This document shows, one piece after another, positions 7,006 to 8,584 of a DNA stretch of 8,584 nucleotides. The stretch is from an uncultured Oscillospiraceae bacterium. Its GTDB lineage: Bacteria; Bacillota; Clostridia; Oscillospirales; Oscillospiraceae. The notes under the pieces were generated by a model. That model was not told where the DNA came from. It saw nothing but the letters and a program-made list of their open reading frames with translations, and did not search any database. Where the stretch lies: NCBI GenBank assembly GCA_959022875.1, contig CAUFAM010000033.1, positions 1 to 8,584 on the forward strand, given 5' to 3'. Each line of letters begins with the position of its first letter. Position 1 is the first letter of the stretch. The translations under genes and the position numbers were made by a program.

Positions 7006-7034
7006 GATAGGAGAGAAAAGATAGGAGATAGGAG
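7006..7034. repeat. Three short direct repeats between proC and proB
   Basis: GATAGGAG occurs at 7006-7013, 7020-7027 and 7027-7034, at offsets of 14 and 7 bases, that is two and one units of a 7-base repeat. It lies in the 55-base gap between proC and proB. On the transcribed strand it reads CTCCTATC, a pyrimidine-rich sequence that could pair with Shine-Dalgarno regions. Confidence 0.6.
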
Positions 7035-7037
7035 TTT

Positions 7038-7847
7038 TTACTTGGCCAGGGCCAGGGTCTTCTCATAGGCGGCAATGACCGCGTCCATGGCGGCGGCCCG
7101 GAAGCCCCGTTCCTCCAGGGTGCGCACCCCCTGGATGGTGGTGCCGCCGGGGGAGCACACTGCGTCCTTCAGCGCGCCGGGGTGTTTGCCGCTCTCCAAA
7201 ACCATCTGGGCCGCTCCCGCCGCCATCTGGGCGGCGTAGCGCATGGCCTTGTCCCGGGGCAGGCCGCAGGCCACCCCGCCGTCGGCCAGGGCCTCCATAA
7301 AGAGGTAGGCATAGGCCGGGCCGCAGCCGGACACGGCGCTGGCGGCGTCAATGAGGGATTCCGCCACCGGGTCCACAAGCCCCGCCGGGGCCATGAGGGC
7401 GGCAAAGGCGTCCAGCTCCTCCTGGGTGACGTCCAGGCCGCAGTACTGCACCACTCCCGCCCCCAGGGCGCTGGGGGTGTTGGGCATCATGCGGATGACG
7501 GGATAGGTTCCGCCCGCCATGGCCCGGATTTTCTCACAGGTGAGGCTGGCGGCCATGGTCACAAGAATGAAGCGGTCCCGGCGCTGGGCCAGAACGGGGG
7601 CGATGTCCTCCAGCATCCCGGCCATCATCTGGGGTTTGACCCCCAGGAAGATGAGCTGGCTTTCCCGGGCCACAGCGGCGTTGTCCGCCACTTCCCCTCC
7701 CCCGGGCAGTTCCTGGGCCAGGGCCTGGGCCTTGGCGGGAGTGCGGTTGGAGAGCAGAATGCGTCCGGCCAGGCCGCTTTTGGCGGCGGCGGTGGCAATG
7801 GCGCCGCCCATATTTCCCGTCCCGATGAAACCAATGCAGTTGTACAT
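7038..7847 (-). CDS. proC: Pyrroline-5-carboxylate reductase
   Basis: Last step of proline synthesis: NAD(P)H-dependent reduction of pyrroline-5-carboxylate to proline. The 269 residues have the standard length. Visible: the N-terminal Rossmann motif IGFIGTGNMGGAI (G9, G11, G14), SNRT (33-36), VKPQ (70-73), RMMPNTP (119-125), SGCGPAY (173-179), and the signature LKDAVCSPGGTTI (226-238). The start MYNCIGF has AGGAGG 8 bases upstream (about 7855-7861) and family homology starts there, although the frame stays open to 8069. It is the first gene of the pro cluster, with its promoter in the divergent region shared with the GntR gene. No T-box or long leader is present: only about 55 bases separate the presumed transcription start from the ATG. 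Confidence 0.96.
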   Translation of the reverse strand: MYNCIGFIGTGNMGGAIATAAAKSGLAGRILLSNRTPAKAQALAQELPGGGEVADNAAVARESQLIFLGVKPQMMAGMLEDIAPVLAQRRDRFILVTMAASLTCEKIRAMAGGTYPVIRMMPNTPSALGAGVVQYCGLDVTQEELDAFAALMAPAGLVDPVAESLIDAASAVSGCGPAYAYLFMEALADGGVACGLPRDKAMRYAAQMAAGAAQMVLESGKHPGALKDAVCSPGGTTIQGVRTLEERGFRAAAMDAVIAAYEKTLALAK

Positions 7848-7908
7848 TCCAATTCCTCCTGTGGGCCGCACGGTCTGCCGGGCGGCCAAAGTTTTTGAGA
7901 TTAGGGCT

Positions 7909-7917
7909 ATTGTATCA
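7909..7917 (-). promoter_or_regulatory. proCBA promoter, extended -10
   Basis: Minus-strand TGATACAAT fits an extended -10 (TGnTATAAT with one mismatch). The -35 position holds TTCCCT, a poor match, as is common for extended -10 promoters. Transcription would begin near 7902. Confidence 0.55.
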
Positions 7918-7952
7918 CAGCATTGCGTAGAAGGGAACGTTAAAGATGCGCC

Positions 7953-7981
7953 AAGGAAAAGATAAGAAAAGCTTAAGAAAA
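7953..7981. repeat. Phased A-tract repeats in the divergent promoter region
   Basis: AAGGAAAA (7953-7960), TAAGAAAA (7963-7970) and TAAGAAAA (7974-7981) place AAAA tracts 10 and 11 bases apart, one helical turn each. For the plus-strand promoter this is about -42 to -70, the place of an UP element, and it could also bend the DNA. It stands out in otherwise GC-rich sequence. Confidence 0.5.
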
Positions 7982-8010
7982 CCTTAATGGCTTTTCCGGC
8001 GGGGATGGAA

Positions 8011-8016
8011 TATACT
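8011..8016 (+). promoter_or_regulatory. -10 element of the GntR/ABC operon
   Basis: TATACT matches the -10 consensus at 5 of 6 positions. The -35 region (TGGCTT, 7988-7993) is poor, which would fit dependence on the A-tracts just upstream. The transcript would start near 8023, inside the operator. Confidence 0.5.
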
Positions 8017-8019
8017 ATG

Positions 8020-8040
8020 TGTACTAATACAGATAGTACA
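8020..8040 (+). promoter_or_regulatory. YtrA/GntR-type palindromic operator
   Basis: A perfect dyad, TGTACTA (8020-8026) and TAGTACA (8034-8040), surrounds a 7-base centre. GTACTA..TAGTAC palindromes are typical of autoregulated YtrA-subfamily GntR operons, and this one covers the expected transcription start of such a gene. Repressor binding here would block the promoter. Confidence 0.7.
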
Positions 8041-8084
8041 GTGCGTTCCCCGCACAGGGGGGCACACATCCGGGAAGATCCCGG
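8041..8084 (+). other. Leader hairpins before the GntR gene
   Basis: Two stem-loops lie in the leader: GTGCG/CGCAC (8041-8045 with 8051-8055) and CCGGGA/TCCCGG (8070-8075 with 8079-8084). The second ends 5 bases before the AGGAGGG ribosome binding site (8089-8095). Neither has a T tract, so they are not terminators; a role in RNA stability or translation is possible. Confidence 0.35.
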
Positions 8085-8099
8085 AGAGAGGAGGGAACC

Positions 8100-8468
8100 A
8101 TGCTCAGTTTGGACTATCGGGACGCCCGCCCCATCTATGAGCAGGTCAAGGACGGGCTGCGCCGTCTAATGGTCACCGGCGTCATCCGGGAGGGGGAAAA
8201 GCTCCCCTCGGTGCGGACCATGGCCGGGACGCTGGCCATCAACCCCAACACCATTCAGCGGGCCTATGAGGCCCTGGAGGCGGAGGGGTATGTCTATTCC
8301 GTGCCGGGGAAGGGCTCCTTTGCCGCCCCCAATACCGGGGTGGATGAAGGGCGGCGCACGGAGCTGTACCGGGTCTTTGACCAGGCAGCGGCAGAGCTGC
8401 TGTTTTTGGGGGTCAGGGGCCAGGAACTGCAAGACAGGATCGGCCGCTTAGAAGGAGGAGAAAGCTGA
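8100..8468 (+). CDS. GntR-family transcriptional regulator, YtrA type
   Basis: A DNA-binding repressor of 122 residues, the short form typical of the YtrA subfamily, which has a winged helix-turn-helix and only a small C-terminal dimerisation segment. Residues 11-75 are the GntR domain: PIYEQVKDGLRR, then GEKLPSVRTMAGTLAINPNT (32-51) with the recognition helix around 48-60, and the wing EGYVYSVPGKGSF (62-74). Residues 85-118 are helical and lack an effector pocket. AGGAGGG lies 4 bases before the ATG. The stop codon overlaps the ATG of the ABC ATPase gene (TGATG), so the two are co-translated. In known relatives the regulator represses its own ABC transporter operon, often induced by cell-wall-active compounds; the inducer here is unknown. 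Confidence 0.93.
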   Translation: MLSLDYRDARPIYEQVKDGLRRLMVTGVIREGEKLPSVRTMAGTLAINPNTIQRAYEALEAEGYVYSVPGKGSFAAPNTGVDEGRRTELYRVFDQAAAELLFLGVRGQELQDRIGRLEGGES

Positions 8469-8584
8469 TGATACAGGTCAACAATGTGGTCAAGACCTTT
8501 GATGGGTTCCGGGCCCTGGACGGACTGAGCATGCACGCCGAGCACGGCTCCATCTACGGCCTGGTGGGCCCCAACGGCGCGGGC
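8468..8584 (+). CDS. ABC transporter ATP-binding protein, 5' part only
   Basis: The first 39 codons of an ATPase subunit, cut by the window edge. The translation begins MIQVNNVVKTFDGFRALDG and ends GLVGPNGAG, the start of the Walker A motif (GPNGAGKT/S), so the reading is consistent with an intact gene continuing to the right. The A-loop aromatic is Phe11 in KTFDGF. The ATG overlaps the regulator's stop by one base, with GAAGGAGGAG upstream inside the regulator gene. A permease gene is expected further downstream but cannot be seen. Confidence 0.9.
   Translation, partial: MIQVNNVVKTFDGFRALDGLSMHAEHGSIYGLVGPNGAG

Noticed and set aside
4937..7024. A 695-codon plus-strand open frame antisense to proA and proB
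   Set aside because: It exists because proB and proA share one frame in GC-rich DNA, so the opposite frame has few stops. Its translation is low-complexity, rich in Gly, His and Val, with no recognisable domain.
7848..7905. Proline T-box or other riboswitch upstream of proC
   Set aside because: Only about 55 bases of leader exist after the likely promoter, too short for a T-box, and no specifier stem or terminator is seen.
7848..8069. N-terminal extension of ProC by 74 codons
   Set aside because: The extension runs through the divergent promoter region and has no reductase similarity; the AGGAGG-preceded ATG at 7847 begins the Rossmann motif.

Overview
The window is GC-rich chromosomal DNA from a Gram-positive anaerobe, most likely a butyrate-producing clostridium of the Oscillospiraceae type (Flavonifractor/Oscillibacter/Intestinimonas-like). 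This is an inference from four things: clostridial-style protein sequences, strong GGAGG ribosome binding sites, the glmU-prs-pth gene order known from Bacillus and clostridia, and a biosynthetic acetyl-CoA acetyltransferase. No mobile element, CRISPR array, rRNA or tRNA gene is visible.

Layout. Bases 1-303 hold no recognisable gene, only signals: DnaA-box-like sites at the left edge, an orphan plus-strand terminator, and the hairpin that ends thlA. From 304 to 7847 every gene is on the minus strand. In transcription order (right to left) they are proC, proB and proA (proline synthesis from glutamate), a small HD-domain hydrolase, a stand-alone GlmU acetyltransferase domain, prs (PRPP synthetase), pth (peptidyl-tRNA hydrolase) and thlA (thiolase). 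At the right end, on the plus strand and divergent from proC, a YtrA-type GntR repressor gene overlaps by one base the start of an ABC transporter ATPase gene, which the window edge cuts inside Walker A.

How the genes work together. proC-proB-proA is a complete glutamate-to-proline pathway behind one extended -10 promoter. proB and proA are separated by a single in-frame TGA. The HD gene has its own likely promoter and a strong terminator, which isolates it from the next unit. The glmU-domain gene starts a new unit at a very good promoter (TATAAT with TGn). That unit supplies cell-wall precursor acetylation, PRPP and tRNA recycling. A hairpin sits between prs and pth. thlA has its own promoter and terminator and belongs to acetyl-CoA/butyrate metabolism. 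The regulator/ABC pair has a palindromic operator over its presumed transcription start.

Nothing here amounts to a clearly new biological system. The points most worth a second look are the GlmU lacking its uridylyltransferase half, the in-frame proB-TGA-proA junction that mimics eukaryotic P5C synthase, and a roughly 26-residue insertion in the thiolase.
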